Counted from the first letter of the stretch, positions 48,289-58,605 are shown. The stretch is DNA of 64,000 nt from Microbulbifer agarilyticus (GCF_019800665.1 NZ_JAHVKO010000008.1:24501-88500), one strand, 5' to 3'. The notes: generated from the sequence alone by a model not told the origin. Numbers and translations are program-made.

Positions 48289-49392
48289 TTAATTGCCGGC
48301 CTGCACTTCCGCCACCGGCGCGATAGCGTCGCCGGCATTTTCTTCGCCCCGCCACCAGTAATGGGTAAGCGCGGGGCCTTTCACCGCAAGCGGAGCTCCG
48401 ATAACCGGGGTGACCAGTTGCACACCGTTTTCCCGCGCGGCCTTGGACACCCGCTCCAGCGGCTCAAACCAATCGTGCAGGGCCAGATCAAAGGTGCTGT
48501 TGTGAATGGGCAGCATCGCCTTGCCACGCACATCGATATGCGCCTGCACACTCTGCTCCGGCAGCATATGAATCTGGCTCCACAGGGTGTTGTAGGCCCC
48601 GGTCTCAATCAGGGTTAAATCAAACGGGCCGAGGCGCTCGCCAATCTCGCGAAAGCCGCCGAAATAGCCGGTGTCTCCGCTAAAGAAAATCCGCGTGTCC
48701 GCGCTGGCAATCGCCCAGCCCGCCCACAGGGTTTCATCGCGATCGCTCAGCCCGCGCCCGGAAAAATGTTGCGCGGGCGTCGCGGTAAACGTCAGGCCCG
48801 CGTCCGCATAAGATTGCCACCAGTCCAGTTCGATAATTTTGTCCTCGGCAATCCCCCAGCGACGCAGGTGATCGCCAATTTTCAACGGGGTGATAAAGCG
48901 CGCAACCTTTCGATCCAGTGCCAGCAACGTGGCCCGATCCAGATGGTCGTAGTGGTCGTGACTGATCACCACCGCCGCAATCTCCGGCAGGCTTGCTAGT
49001 TCCAACGGCAGACCGTGGAAGCGCTTGGGGCCGGCCCACTGCACCGGGGAGGCCCGCTCACTGAATACCGGGTCGGTGAGTACATACTTGCCGTCAAGAC
49101 GCAGCAGCACGCTGGAATGCCCCAGGCGATACACCAGGTCCGGCCCATCAAGGTTGGCCAGCTCCGCAGCTGAAATGGTACGTACCGGAATCGGCGCCTT
49201 CGGCACCGGCGCAGCGCGCTCCGCCCGCCAGTAGGCCTTGAGGATCTGCCACATATTCGCCGGCTCGTTGCGGTAATCGATCTCCGAGTTTTGAAACTTG
49301 TGCGCCGCAGGCGCACAGGCATTTAGCAGACTTACAGACACAAGCAGTACCCCGACTATTTTCCAGACAATGATTGACCAGCGTGTTTTCAT
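48289..49392 (-). CDS. MBL-fold metallo-hydrolase lipoprotein (RomA/NAPE-PLD-like)
   Basis: 367 residues. Signal with lipobox LLNAC (Cys about 26). Metallo-beta-lactamase-fold zinc motif HDHYDHLD (HxHxDH), further ligands in AQHFSGRG and SGDTGYFGGF, and IHNSTFDLALHDW near the end, the pattern of the L-ascorbate-6-P lactonase/NAPE-PLD-like group, which includes RomA. Substrate unknown; perhaps lipid- or lactone-like. It is divergent from a TetR regulator with repeats in the shared promoter, so it is probably the TetR target. Confidence 0.88.
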   Translation of the reverse strand: MKTRWSIIVWKIVGVLLVSVSLLNACAPAAHKFQNSEIDYRNEPANMWQILKAYWRAERAAPVPKAPIPVRTISAAELANLDGPDLVYRLGHSSVLLRLDGKYVLTDPVFSERASPVQWAGPKRFHGLPLELASLPEIAAVVISHDHYDHLDRATLLALDRKVARFITPLKIGDHLRRWGIAEDKIIELDWWQSYADAGLTFTATPAQHFSGRGLSDRDETLWAGWAIASADTRIFFSGDTGYFGGFREIGERLGPFDLTLIETGAYNTLWSQIHMLPEQSVQAHIDVRGKAMLPIHNSTFDLALHDWFEPLERVSKAARENGVQLVTPVIGAPLAVKGPALTHYWWRGEENAGDAIAPVAEVQAGN

Positions 49393-49400
49393 CGCAGCCT

Positions 49401-49461
49401 CAAAAGTAAACTATACAGTGTAGTGTATACAAGAAACCCCAAAAGTAAACTGCATAGTGTA
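49401..49461. promoter_or_regulatory. Directly repeated operator candidate between MBL and TetR genes
   Basis: CAAAAGTAAACT(at/gc)A(c/t)AGTGTA occurs at 49401-49422 and 49440-49461, 39 bases apart (start to start). The first copy also contains TATACA-6-TGTATA, a perfect 6-bp inverted repeat (49412-49429 region). Likely TetR binding sites. Confidence 0.6.
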
Positions 49462-49560
49462 AAATCGTCTGCCAGTAATGCCTGAATCTCAGCGGCCCGG
49501 GCCTTAAGCGGCAGTTGAGGTAAGAACGTAGTCGGCCCGAAACACGGGAGTGGAAACACG

Positions 49561-50169
49561 ATGGAAAAGAAGGTCTCCAGAAGCGAACTGAAGCGTCAGG
49601 CCATCCTAGATGCGGCGAAGCGCGTGTTTCAGGAGCGCGGCGTGCAGAGCACCAGTATGGATGAACTGGCCGCCCAGGCGGAGGTCTCCAAGCGCACCGT
49701 GTACAACCACTTCGCCAGTAAAGAAATCCTGATCATGACCCTGATCGGCGAGCTGTGGCAGCAGGCCACCCAGGCCAGCGAAGGGGACTACGACCCCGCG
49801 GCAGAGATGCAACAGCAGTTATGCGACATGATCGAAGCCGAGATCGCGGTCATTTGCAGCAAAGAATATATCGAGCTCAGCCGCGTGGCCTTCGATCACT
49901 TTTTCCACCGCACAGAAGCCTTGCGCGAACAGATGGATAAGTTTTCCGCGTTTGAAACCGGTATTCAGCGCTGGATCAAAGCGGCGGTAGCCGACGGGCG
50001 CCTGCGCGAGCTGGACCCGGAAATCGCCAGCCAGCAAATTCACAATCTGATCAAGGGCAACTGCTTCTGGCCGCAGCTATTGCAGATACAACCCACTCTT
50101 GACTCGCGCGAACGACACGAACTTGCCAGTAACACTGCGGCCATGTTCCTGAGCCACTATCGTGCCTGA
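49561..50169 (+). CDS. TetR-family transcriptional regulator
   Basis: 202 residues. N-terminal helix-turn-helix: ILDAAKRVFQERGVQSTSMDELAAQAEVSKRTVYNHFASKE spans about 14-55 and is a canonical TetR domain; the C-terminal ligand domain resembles the AefR-like group. GGGAGTGG lies before the ATG. Divergent from the MBL-fold lipoprotein; the 170-base gap holds repeated operator-like sites. Probably a repressor of that hydrolase and of itself. Confidence 0.93.
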   Translation: MEKKVSRSELKRQAILDAAKRVFQERGVQSTSMDELAAQAEVSKRTVYNHFASKEILIMTLIGELWQQATQASEGDYDPAAEMQQQLCDMIEAEIAVICSKEYIELSRVAFDHFFHRTEALREQMDKFSAFETGIQRWIKAAVADGRLRELDPEIASQQIHNLIKGNCFWPQLLQIQPTLDSRERHELASNTAAMFLSHYRA

Positions 50170-50210
50170 TCCGCGCACTATCCGCGCCTGATATCTCGAG
50201 CGACGCCGGG

Positions 50211-51344
50211 TCATGCCCCCGGGAGCTGACCACGCCGATCCTGTAGATATTGCCGCGGGCTCACCCCCACAATCTGGTGAAACTTGCGCGAGAAATACAG
50301 AGGGTCGTCATAGCCAACTGCTTCCGCCACCGCCTGCACGTTGCCCGCATTCTTTGCCAGCGCCTGACAGGCATCGGACATACGCCGTTCATCCCGCCAC
50401 TGCAAAATACTGCGCCCGGTATATGCCTTGAACAATTTGGACAAACGCGCGCGGGACAGGCTGGACGCATCGGCCACATCCTGAATGGAGAAATCTTCGT
50501 ACAGGTGGTCACTGATATATCCGAGCGCCCTTTTCACCCGGCTATCCACAATGGTGCCACCCGCACGTTGCGCGTACTGGAAGCTGCGCAAAAATAGTTG
50601 TTCCGCGAGGTTTTCCACCACCGCCTGCGCAAGCGGCTCCGCCGGTGACTCAAGCTCAAACAGCTGCTGAAAGATGCCCTGGATTCTCGGCATCTCAACA
50701 GCGGGTACCGCTTGGTGATAAATATACGGACCGAGTTCCTGCCAGTTCATCAGATTCATCACCTTTTCTGCAGGCTTGCAGTACAGCCAATAGGTATTCC
50801 AATGCTCTTCATCCAGGTGACGGTGAAATTCGTAGAGCGCGCCCGGCGCCAACAGCACCATGTCGCCGGGACGGGCAACAAACTGCTGACGAACACAGTT
50901 AAACCTGCCGCGGCCTTCCGTGGTAAACAGCAATCCCCAGTTGTTACTACTCCCCGGCGGGCGCCGCACCAGAAAGTCCCCCAGGCCGCCGCGGGTGCGG
51001 CGACTGTGTCCAAAAATCGTCAGGGACTCAAAGTAATCGTCAATATGCTGATGCGCGGCGAGAAACTCATTGATGAACGTCACCAACTCCGGTTTCTGCA
51101 GGGTCACCTCTGGCACAAATTTTCCGCGCCAGCGCTCAATAAATTCCTCAGCGTTCGGCTGTTTGAGAAATAACTCACGCAAGCGTTCCCCGGACCACTG
51201 TGGCAACAGGTCCTCGGCGATACCGCTGCTCTGATAACTCAGGTAAATCATGGCGCTGCTGACAGCCGAGTCATCCACCACCCCACCGGACACTATTCTC
51301 CATAAATTGGCAGCTTGCTGAATAGAATCTGGTGCCTCAGTCAT
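50211..51344 (-). CDS. AraC-family regulator with cupin ligand-binding domain
   Basis: 377 residues, longer than AraC because of a ~100-residue N-terminal extension of unknown fold. Residues ~125-190 form a cupin (GRGRFNCVRQQFVARPGDMVLLAPG, HRHLDEEHW) as in arabinose-type sensors; the C-terminal ~110 residues have two helix-turn-helices (SIQDVADASSLSRARLSKLF and VAEAVGYDDPLYFSRKF). Divergent from the RND adaptor gene and convergent with TetR. A perfect 16-bp palindrome in the 260-base divergent gap could be its site. Ligand unknown; sugar-type sensors share this layout. Confidence 0.9.
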   Translation of the reverse strand: MTEAPDSIQQAANLWRIVSGGVVDDSAVSSAMIYLSYQSSGIAEDLLPQWSGERLRELFLKQPNAEEFIERWRGKFVPEVTLQKPELVTFINEFLAAHQHIDDYFESLTIFGHSRRTRGGLGDFLVRRPPGSSNNWGLLFTTEGRGRFNCVRQQFVARPGDMVLLAPGALYEFHRHLDEEHWNTYWLYCKPAEKVMNLMNWQELGPYIYHQAVPAVEMPRIQGIFQQLFELESPAEPLAQAVVENLAEQLFLRSFQYAQRAGGTIVDSRVKRALGYISDHLYEDFSIQDVADASSLSRARLSKLFKAYTGRSILQWRDERRMSDACQALAKNAGNVQAVAEAVGYDDPLYFSRKFHQIVGVSPRQYLQDRRGQLPGA

Positions 51345-51467
51345 AGATATTCCAGCTCCAAAACTCGATTTAACTCATTAAATATAGGGTAATCTGCCAG
51401 TCAACTGTGATTATCAGCGGCAACATGCTCCGACACCGATCGGTCACAAATTAATGAGCGATACAAT

Positions 51468-51483
51468 TGTCCATATATGGACA
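51468..51483. promoter_or_regulatory. Perfect palindrome in the AraC/RND divergent promoter
   Basis: TGTCCATATATGGACA. The half-site TGTCCATA resembles the TATCCATA half-site of AraC-type regulators. Located about 125 bases from each gene. Confidence 0.55.
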
Positions 51484-51604
51484 GCTTCGTCTATTCCTAT
51501 CAGGCCCCCTACCCCCATAGACTGCGCACATCTGCCAGTCCCGGCATGGATCCGGGATGGTCAAGCATTTCGGCCAACCGGCCGCCACCCAATGATTTCA
51601 ATGG

Positions 51605-52708
51605 ATGTTGACTATGACCCTGACCGGTAATTTCCGATCCCTTTCCCTAGTGCTGTTTCTTGCCGCGGCTACCAGCCTCACAGGCTGCGGCAATACAAAG
51701 GACGATACCGAGCAGAAAGAGCGCCAGTGGCCGGTAAAGGTGGCCGAGGTGAGCAACAGCGGTACTGCGGGAGTGCGTCACTTCGCCGGGCAGGTAAAAG
51801 CCGTGCAGGCGCTGGATATGTCATTCCAGGTAGCCGGCAAGTTGGGAAAGTTTTCCATGCAGGAAGGCCAGGTCATTTCCAAGGGCACGGTTATTGCCGC
51901 CCTGGATGATCGCGACTACCGCCGGCAGGTCAGAGAAGCCAAAGTGCGTGTTGAACTGCTGGAAAAGACACTCGAACGCCAGAGATCCCTCGCCGAGCGA
52001 AAAATTATTTCCGTGCAGGCCCTGGACGAAGCCGAGAGCAATTACGACCTGGCAAAGGTCACTCTGGAAAACGCCCAGCAGCAGCTCTCCTACGCCACTC
52101 TGCGTGCACCCTTTGATGCGATCGTGACCAAGCGCCTCGTAGAAAACCACACCAATGTGAAATCCGGCGAGGGCATCGTGCGCCTGCAGGATATTTCCGA
52201 GGTGCGCATCCAGATCTCAGTGCCGGAAAACCTGCTGGCAACCATGGACCGCAGGCAAGTAGATAGTGTTACAGCGACTTTTGAATTCCTGCCAGGTGAG
52301 GAATTCGCTCTCGAATACCGCGAACTACAGGCGGAAGCCAACAAGGTCACCCAGACGTATCTGGTTGAACTGGGCATGCCGCGCCCGCAGCAGGTACAGA
52401 TCTACCCCGGCATGACCGCGCGTGTAAACCTGAAGCTCAATGCTGCAAACGGCACCCTGCGTATCCCGCTTTCTGCAGTGCAAACCAATGCAGAGGGCGC
52501 GCCCTTTGTATGGCGCATCAATGAGGAACAACGCGTGACGCAGACCGCTGTTGAACTGGGGCGCACCGACGGCGAACTGGTGCAGGTGATGTCTGGCCTT
52601 CAGGCCGACATGCAACTGGTGGCAGCAGGCGGCCAGCACCTGTACGAAGGCGCGCTGGTACGCAACTATCTGCAACGCGCCACTGTTGACGCACAGGCCG
52701 GACTCTAA
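51605..52708 (+). CDS. RND efflux periplasmic adaptor lipoprotein (HlyD/MFP family)
   Basis: 367 residues. Lipobox SLTGC (about residue 28). Lipoyl half-motifs VQALDMSFQVAGKL and LSYATLRAPFDAIV flank an alpha-helical hairpin (LLEKTLERQRSLAERKII), followed by beta-barrel and membrane-proximal domains (PGMTARVNL, LRIPLSAV). Joins the inner-membrane RND pump encoded next to an outer-membrane channel located elsewhere. ATG 51605 or 51614 may start it. Gap to the pump gene is 32 bases. Confidence 0.93.
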   Translation: MLTMTLTGNFRSLSLVLFLAAATSLTGCGNTKDDTEQKERQWPVKVAEVSNSGTAGVRHFAGQVKAVQALDMSFQVAGKLGKFSMQEGQVISKGTVIAALDDRDYRRQVREAKVRVELLEKTLERQRSLAERKIISVQALDEAESNYDLAKVTLENAQQQLSYATLRAPFDAIVTKRLVENHTNVKSGEGIVRLQDISEVRIQISVPENLLATMDRRQVDSVTATFEFLPGEEFALEYRELQAEANKVTQTYLVELGMPRPQQVQIYPGMTARVNLKLNAANGTLRIPLSAVQTNAEGAPFVWRINEEQRVTQTAVELGRTDGELVQVMSGLQADMQLVAAGGQHLYEGALVRNYLQRATVDAQAGL

Positions 52709-52740
52709 GCCCTCGGTTAACGCAGTATTCGGAGAGCTTC

Positions 52741-55700
52741 GTGAAGATATCTGATTTATTTATTGAGCGTCCGGTTTACAGTTGGACCCTGATCCTCATT
52801 TTCTTACTGGGTGGTCTCTGGGGCCTGTCTGATATAGGCCGTCTGGAAGACCCCGCATTCACCATTAAGCAGGCGCGGGTATTCACCACTTACCCGGGTG
52901 CAAGTGCGCGCCAGGTAGAAGAAGAAGTTACGGAAAAACTTGAAATCGCCATCCAGCAGATGGCGCAACTCAAGCGCATTACCTCAACATCTCGTACCGG
53001 GCTTTCGGAAATCAATGTTGAAATCAAGGATGAATACCTTTCCGAAGACCTGCCACAAATATGGGATGAACTGCGTCGCAAGGTGAGTGACGCCCGTGCT
53101 TCACTGCCCAAAGGTGCGCTGCCTCCCGTCGTGAACGACGACTTTGGCGATGTGTACGGTATCTATTTTGCGATGACGGGGGAAAACTTTACTCCATCGG
53201 AAATGCGCGATATTTCCAAGGTTGTACGTCGCGAACTACTCGCGGTGGACGGCGTCGCGCGCGTTTCCCGTTCTGGCGTGATCGATGAAGTCGCCTATCT
53301 CGATGTGGATGAAACCCGATTGGCACAGCTCGGATTTTCCCTCGACGATTTGTCTCAGGTAATCACCTCGGAAACCAGCACCGAGCAATCCGGCGAAGTC
53401 GGCGACCGCGACCTGCGCACCCGCATTACCGTCAACAGTCAGGCAACCGATCTGGATTCGGTGCGCAATATTCTGTTCGGCGTACCCGGCTCCACCGCCC
53501 TGCTCGCGGTGCAGGACGTAGCCGACGTTTCTCTCGCCTACGATGAAAGCCCGAGCTTTATTGCCCGCTTCAATGGCCAGCCCGCAATCCTGATCGGTGT
53601 CGCCGGCAATCTGGACACCAATATTGTGGACGTGGGCAAAGCGGTGGAAGCGAAGCTTGCGCAATTGAAGCAGGGCCTGCCGCTGGGTGTGGAGCTGCAC
53701 CCAGTGTATGCACAGCATACGGTAGTGGAAGAGAGTGTGGACGGTTTCCTGTTCAACCTGCTGTCTTCCGTGGCTATTGTGATTTTTGTGCTGTGCCTGT
53801 TTATGGGCTGGCGCTCTGGCGTGGTGGTGGGCACCGTTCTCGGCTTGACGGTACTCGGCACCCTGCTGTTTATGAACCTGTTTGAGATCAACCTGCAGCG
53901 GATTTCCCTAGGCGCCCTGATTATCGCCATGGGTATGCTAGTGGATAACGCCATCGTAGTTGCGGAAGGGATGCTGATCGGCGTCCAGAAAAACCAGCAG
54001 CCGAAAAGTGCCGCCGCCCGCATCGTGCGCCAGGCATTCTGGCCATTACTGGGCGCCACCATTATCGGCATCATGGCGTTCTCGGGTATTGGCCTGTCTC
54101 CGGACAGCACTGGTGAATTCCTATTCTCACTGTTTGCGGTGATTGGCATCTCGTTGCTGCTGAGCTGGGTACTGGCGGTAACCATCACCCCGTTTGTGGG
54201 CAACCATTTATTCAAACCCAGTGGGGAAACCACTAGCGATGACCTGTACAACGGCAGGTTCTATCGCATGTATGAAGGCGTGCTGTCGCGTGCGCTGGCC
54301 CACCGCCGTATCACCGTTGCCATACTGGTTGCGGTAACCGCGACCAGTTATTTTGCCTTCGGCTTCGTTAAGCAGAGCTTTTTCCCCAGCTCCAATACAC
54401 CGATGTTCTTTGTGAATTATCACATGCCGCAAGGCAGCGATATCAATCGCACCGACCGTGCGCTACAGGAAGCCGGTGAGTATTTTGAAGCGCAGAAGGA
54501 AGTGGAGTGGGTGACCGCGGTCACCGGGCGCGGCGCCGACCGCTTTATGCTGACCTACGCCCCGGATGCGCCCAACGCTGCCTACGGTCAGCTGATTGTG
54601 CGTACCCATGACCGCGAACAGATCCCGCAATTGATCGAAAGTGCGAAGCTGGCACTGCGCGAGCAGCACCCGGAAGCGTTGATCACCTTCAAACGCCTGG
54701 CCTTCGGGCCCGGCAATGTACCGGATGTGCAGGTACGGATCTCCGGACCGGACCATGCGGTGTTGCGTGCACTCGCCGAACAGATCAAACCCATTTTCCT
54801 CGAAAAAGGGCTGGATAACGTCAACCACGACTGGCGCGGGCGCGAACCGGTAATTCGCGCACATATCCTTGATGAGCGCGCACGGGTTGCCGGTGTCACC
54901 AGTGCGGATATCAGTCGCACGATTCAGTTTGCCACTTCCGGCTACCGGCTCGGTAGTATTGAAAGTGGCGACCGTATTATTCCGGTCGTTGCTCGCCTGC
55001 CGGAGGCCGATCGCAACCAGGTCGGATCTCTGGAAGACCGGTTAGTATGGAGTGCAAACCAGCGCGACTATATTCCCGCGGGACAACTGGTGGAAAAATT
55101 TGAAACCACGGCGGAAGACGGCCTGATTCACCGCCGCAATCGTATCCCGACGATTACCATTAGTGGCGACGCACCCGCGGGTATGAATGCCATGGCCGCA
55201 TCCGCGCAGATTCTGGATGGGTACGAAGACCTTTCCCTGCCACCGGGCTACCGCATAGAAATCGGCGGTGTGTTCGAGCAATCCGGCGATGCCCAGGAAA
55301 ACCTCGGTGCGCGTCTACCACTCAGTTTCCTGGTAATGATCGTGATTACGGTGCTGCTGTTCGGTACCGTCAAAGAGCCCATTATTATTTGGCTGGTGGT
55401 ACCCATGAGCCTGGTAGGGGTGGTGGTCGGCCTGCTGGTAAGCGGCTTGCCGTTCGGCTTTATGTCCCTGCTCGGGGTGCTCAGCTTGTCGGGCATGCTG
55501 ATTAAAAATGCCGTGGTACTGGTGGACGAAATTGAAGTCCAGACGCATGCCGGCCTGCCACGCCTGACCGCGATCCAGCAGGCGAGTGTCAGTCGTTTGC
55601 GCCCGGTATTCCTCGCCGCGGTTACCACTATTCTCGGTATGTCGCCCCTATTGTTTGATGCCTTCTTTGCGGATATGGCCGCGACCATCATTGGCGGTCT

Positions 55701-55842
55701 GAGCTTCGCAACGGTGCTGACGCTGATTGCGGTACCGGTGTTCTATGCCATTTTCCACAAGGTGCGTGCAGACGAGGTGATGGTGGAAGTACAGCCTAAT
55801 GCCAACCCGGTGATCGAACGCAAAGAGCCGGAGCCTGCATAA
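52741..55842 (+). CDS. RND-family efflux pump inner-membrane protein (AcrB-like)
   Basis: 1033 residues, the full RND length. GTG start with GGAGAG six bases upstream. Twelve membrane segments and two large periplasmic loops; conserved TM4 proton-relay Asp in AMGMLVDNAIVVAEG (about residue 403); N-terminal FIERPVYSW start and GTVKEPIIIWLVVPMS in TM9. Exports drugs or other amphiphiles in exchange for protons. No outer-membrane factor gene follows. Placed beside a divergent AraC regulator that may control it. Confidence 0.95.
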   Translation: MKISDLFIERPVYSWTLILIFLLGGLWGLSDIGRLEDPAFTIKQARVFTTYPGASARQVEEEVTEKLEIAIQQMAQLKRITSTSRTGLSEINVEIKDEYLSEDLPQIWDELRRKVSDARASLPKGALPPVVNDDFGDVYGIYFAMTGENFTPSEMRDISKVVRRELLAVDGVARVSRSGVIDEVAYLDVDETRLAQLGFSLDDLSQVITSETSTEQSGEVGDRDLRTRITVNSQATDLDSVRNILFGVPGSTALLAVQDVADVSLAYDESPSFIARFNGQPAILIGVAGNLDTNIVDVGKAVEAKLAQLKQGLPLGVELHPVYAQHTVVEESVDGFLFNLLSSVAIVIFVLCLFMGWRSGVVVGTVLGLTVLGTLLFMNLFEINLQRISLGALIIAMGMLVDNAIVVAEGMLIGVQKNQQPKSAAARIVRQAFWPLLGATIIGIMAFSGIGLSPDSTGEFLFSLFAVIGISLLLSWVLAVTITPFVGNHLFKPSGETTSDDLYNGRFYRMYEGVLSRALAHRRITVAILVAVTATSYFAFGFVKQSFFPSSNTPMFFVNYHMPQGSDINRTDRALQEAGEYFEAQKEVEWVTAVTGRGADRFMLTYAPDAPNAAYGQLIVRTHDREQIPQLIESAKLALREQHPEALITFKRLAFGPGNVPDVQVRISGPDHAVLRALAEQIKPIFLEKGLDNVNHDWRGREPVIRAHILDERARVAGVTSADISRTIQFATSGYRLGSIESGDRIIPVVARLPEADRNQVGSLEDRLVWSANQRDYIPAGQLVEKFETTAEDGLIHRRNRIPTITISGDAPAGMNAMAASAQILDGYEDLSLPPGYRIEIGGVFEQSGDAQENLGARLPLSFLVMIVITVLLFGTVKEPIIIWLVVPMSLVGVVVGLLVSGLPFGFMSLLGVLSLSGMLIKNAVVLVDEIEVQTHAGLPRLTAIQQASVSRLRPVFLAAVTTILGMSPLLFDAFFADMAATIIGGLSFATVLTLIAVPVFYAIFHKVRADEVMVEVQPNANPVIERKEPEPA

Positions 55843-55866
55843 CGCATTCCGCATCGAGTTCGCGGC

Positions 55867-56235
55867 TCACTCAACAATGAGTGTGCCGCGATACATTTGC
55901 ATCTGGCAGTGGAACGGATATTCCCCGGCTTGTTTGGGGTGCACGACTATCTCGGTTAACTGATCCACCCCCAACTGTGCGCTCACCTCAAGATCGGGGA
56001 ACAGCACCCATTCCGCGCAGGGACTGGGATCCTCACGCAAAAAATGCAGCACGGTTTTCTCATTCGCCGGCACCCGGATACGGTCGGGTGAATAGACCCC
56101 ATCCTTGACCAGCACCTGCATCTGCGCATCCGCGCCGATAGCGGCCAAACGTTGTTTTCTTGGGGCAATCCAGAACCACCATACGATTGCTGCGATAGCG
56201 ATCAGTCCTAGCAAGTTAATCAGCAACGTTGCCAT
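55867..56235 (-). CDS. Membrane-anchored cupredoxin
   Basis: 122 residues: one N-terminal transmembrane helix (about 3-24), then a cupredoxin-like beta-sandwich. Candidate copper ligands: His64 region (VLHFLRE), Cys in SPCAEW, and the C-terminal HCQMQM where His, Cys and Met cluster (about 109-114), unlike classic blue-copper spacing. Its ATG overlaps the TAA of the copper ATPase gene (TAATG), so the two are translationally coupled. Likely accepts or buffers copper on the periplasmic face beside the exporter (inference). Confidence 0.85.
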   Translation of the reverse strand: MATLLINLLGLIAIAAIVWWFWIAPRKQRLAAIGADAQMQVLVKDGVYSPDRIRVPANEKTVLHFLREDPSPCAEWVLFPDLEVSAQLGVDQLTEIVVHPKQAGEYPFHCQMQMYRGTLIVE

Positions 56236-58550
56236 TAGCTATCTCCCTCGCCGATGGAATTATTCGTGTGTTCAACCTGTTTTGCTGCAACGCGTGTTGG
56301 CTTAAACAGGCGCAGGCGGTTGGCATTCGTCACCACGGTCACCGAAGAGAAAGCCATCGCCGCGCCGGCAATCACCGGGCTCAATAACATGCCGGTTATC
56401 GGATAAAGCACACCTGCGGCAATAGGAATACCCAGCGTGTTATAGATAAACGCGCCGAACAAATTCTGTTTAATGTTGCGTAGAGTTGCGCGGGATAATT
56501 CCACTGCATCGGCGACCCCGTGCAGCGAAGAGCGCATCAGCGTGATATCCGCCGATTCGATGGCCACATCGGTCCCGGCGCCAATGGCAAAGCCCACATC
56601 GGCCCGCGCCAGCGCCGGGGCATCGTTAATGCCATCGCCCGCCATACCCACCTTGGCACCTTCTTTTTGCTGCGCAACGACAATTTTTTCCTTGTCTTCC
56701 GGCAACAACTCCGCATGCACATGCTCAATACCCAGCTGTTTGGCAACGGCGTTTGCGGTAGCGGCATTGTCACCGGTGAGCATTTCTATACGCAGCCCCA
56801 GTTGTTTGAGGCGTTGTACCGCCGCAGCCGCATCTTCACGAATCGGGTCGGCCACCGCGATCACACCGGCAAGCTCGCCATCCACGGCCGCGTACATCGC
56901 GGTCTTGCCCTGCCTGGAGAGGACTTCGGATTTCTGTTGCCACTCGTCGATTGCCACGCCTTCGCGCTGCATCAGCTTGCTGTTGCCGAGCAGAATAGTG
57001 GTGCCGTCCACATTTCCTTTTACACCGTGGGCGGTGATTGCCTCAAAGTCAGTAACCGGGCTAAGAGAAAGTGGCTTTTGTTTTGCCGCAGTGACAATTG
57101 CCTCCGCCAGCGGGTGCTCGGAGTGACTCTCCAAACTTGCCAGCTTTTGCAGGAGCGCACCGGCATTGCCGCGGCTTTCGATGTCGGTGAGCCTGGGCGC
57201 GCCTTCGGTTAGCGTTCCGGTTTTGTCCACCAACAATGCGTTTAGATCCGTGGCCTGCTGCAGTGCTTTGCCGTTGCGTACCAGTACGCCATTTTCCGCG
57301 CCCTTGCCCACCCCCACCATCACCGACATGGGGGTAGCCAAGCCGAGGGCACAGGGGCAGGCAATAATCAGTACCGAGGTCAGCACCACCAGCATATGCG
57401 CCACTTTCGGGTCTGGCCCCCAGTTGAACCAGACCAATGCGGCGACGACGGCAATGATCATTACCGCAGGCACAAAGATCGCGGAAATGGTGTCCGCGAG
57501 ACGCGCAATGGGTACCCGAGAGCTCTGGGCGTTTTTTACCATCTGAATGATTTGCGCCAGACGGGTATCGGCGCCGACTTTTTCCGCCGCAAACAGCAGG
57601 CTTCCGTTCTTATTCAGAGTGCCGGCGGTCAGTAGGTCGCCCGCAGATTTTTTCACCGGGACCGGTTCGCCGGTGAGCATGGATTCATCTACCAGGCTGC
57701 TACCATCGACCACACGTCCATCAACGGAGATTTTTTCCCCGGGGCGTACGCGCAGTTTGTCGCCCACGCGCACCTGCTCGATAGGAATATCCAGCTCTGC
57801 GCCATCGCGCAGTACCCGGGCACTGCTGTCTTGCAGCTGCAGCAATTTTTCCACGGCCGCGCCGGTGCGGCCACGCGCGCGTACTTCCAGTGCCTGCCCC
57901 AGGTTGATCAGGCCAATAATCATTGCGCTGGCCTCGAAATACACGTGCCGCGCGCTCTCCGGCAATACCTGTGGCAGCAGTACAACCAACATGGAAAATA
58001 GCCAGGCGGTGCCGGTGCCCAGTGCAACAAGGGTATCCATGGTGGCGGAATGATGACGAAATGCCTGCCAGGCGCCCGTGTAGAAATGGCCACCACAAAA
58101 CACCAGTACCGCCAGCGTAACCAGGCCCACACTGCCCCAGGCAAGTTGCTGAAAGGTGTTGTTCACACCCATCTCACCGGTGACCAGCCCCCATACCATC
58201 AGCGGGATACCGAGCCCCAGCGCAATCGCGGCCCGCCACAGCAGATGGTGATAGTGGCGCTGCTCCTCCTCGCGCTGTTGTTCGCGCAGCACCCTGGCAC
58301 TGGCCTGGACCGGCTCGGCACCGTAACCGGCGGATTCCACGGCACGGACACAGGCAGCCGTTTCGGCGCTGCCCTGTATCACCAGAGTTTTATCAGCCAG
58401 GTTTACCCGGGCTTCGTCTACTCCAGTAACGCCTTCCAGTGCTTTTTCTATCTTGCGCACACACCCGGCGCAGCTCACACCGTGTAGCTGGAATGTCTGG
58501 GACGCGGCAGCCGTCTTGTTTGCCGCGGCGCCATCCTTCGTGATTCCCAC
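56235..58550 (-). CDS. copA: Cu(I)-exporting P1B-type ATPase
   Basis: 771 residues from GTG 58550 (AGGGAG six bases upstream); the open frame extends to a TTG at 58592 without support. One N-terminal heavy-metal-associated domain with SCAGC (Cys27, Cys30); eight membrane helices; CPC in [11 protein letters not shown]; phosphorylation motif [16 protein letters not shown] and [10 protein letters not shown] hinge. CPC plus the following NA/YN and MxxS-type residues fit Cu+ class. Pumps Cu(I) from cytoplasm to periplasm. A MerR-type promoter lies just upstream, and the cupredoxin gene follows with a TAATG overlap. This CopA is unrelated to the multicopper oxidase of the same name at 45.5 kb. Confidence 0.96.
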   Translation of the reverse strand: MGITKDGAAANKTAAASQTFQLHGVSCAGCVRKIEKALEGVTGVDEARVNLADKTLVIQGSAETAACVRAVESAGYGAEPVQASARVLREQQREEEQRHYHHLLWRAAIALGLGIPLMVWGLVTGEMGVNNTFQQLAWGSVGLVTLAVLVFCGGHFYTGAWQAFRHHSATMDTLVALGTGTAWLFSMLVVLLPQVLPESARHVYFEASAMIIGLINLGQALEVRARGRTGAAVEKLLQLQDSSARVLRDGAELDIPIEQVRVGDKLRVRPGEKISVDGRVVDGSSLVDESMLTGEPVPVKKSAGDLLTAGTLNKNGSLLFAAEKVGADTRLAQIIQMVKNAQSSRVPIARLADTISAIFVPAVMIIAVVAALVWFNWGPDPKVAHMLVVLTSVLIIACPCALGLATPMSVMVGVGKGAENGVLVRNGKALQQATDLNALLVDKTGTLTEGAPRLTDIESRGNAGALLQKLASLESHSEHPLAEAIVTAAKQKPLSLSPVTDFEAITAHGVKGNVDGTTILLGNSKLMQREGVAIDEWQQKSEVLSRQGKTAMYAAVDGELAGVIAVADPIREDAAAAVQRLKQLGLRIEMLTGDNAATANAVAKQLGIEHVHAELLPEDKEKIVVAQQKEGAKVGMAGDGINDAPALARADVGFAIGAGTDVAIESADITLMRSSLHGVADAVELSRATLRNIKQNLFGAFIYNTLGIPIAAGVLYPITGMLLSPVIAGAAMAFSSVTVVTNANRLRLFKPTRVAAKQVEHTNNSIGEGDS

Positions 58551-58605
58551 GCGTTTCTCCCTGTGTCGATCTCTTAATCGTCGATCTCTCAATCAATGTA
58601 GCTGG

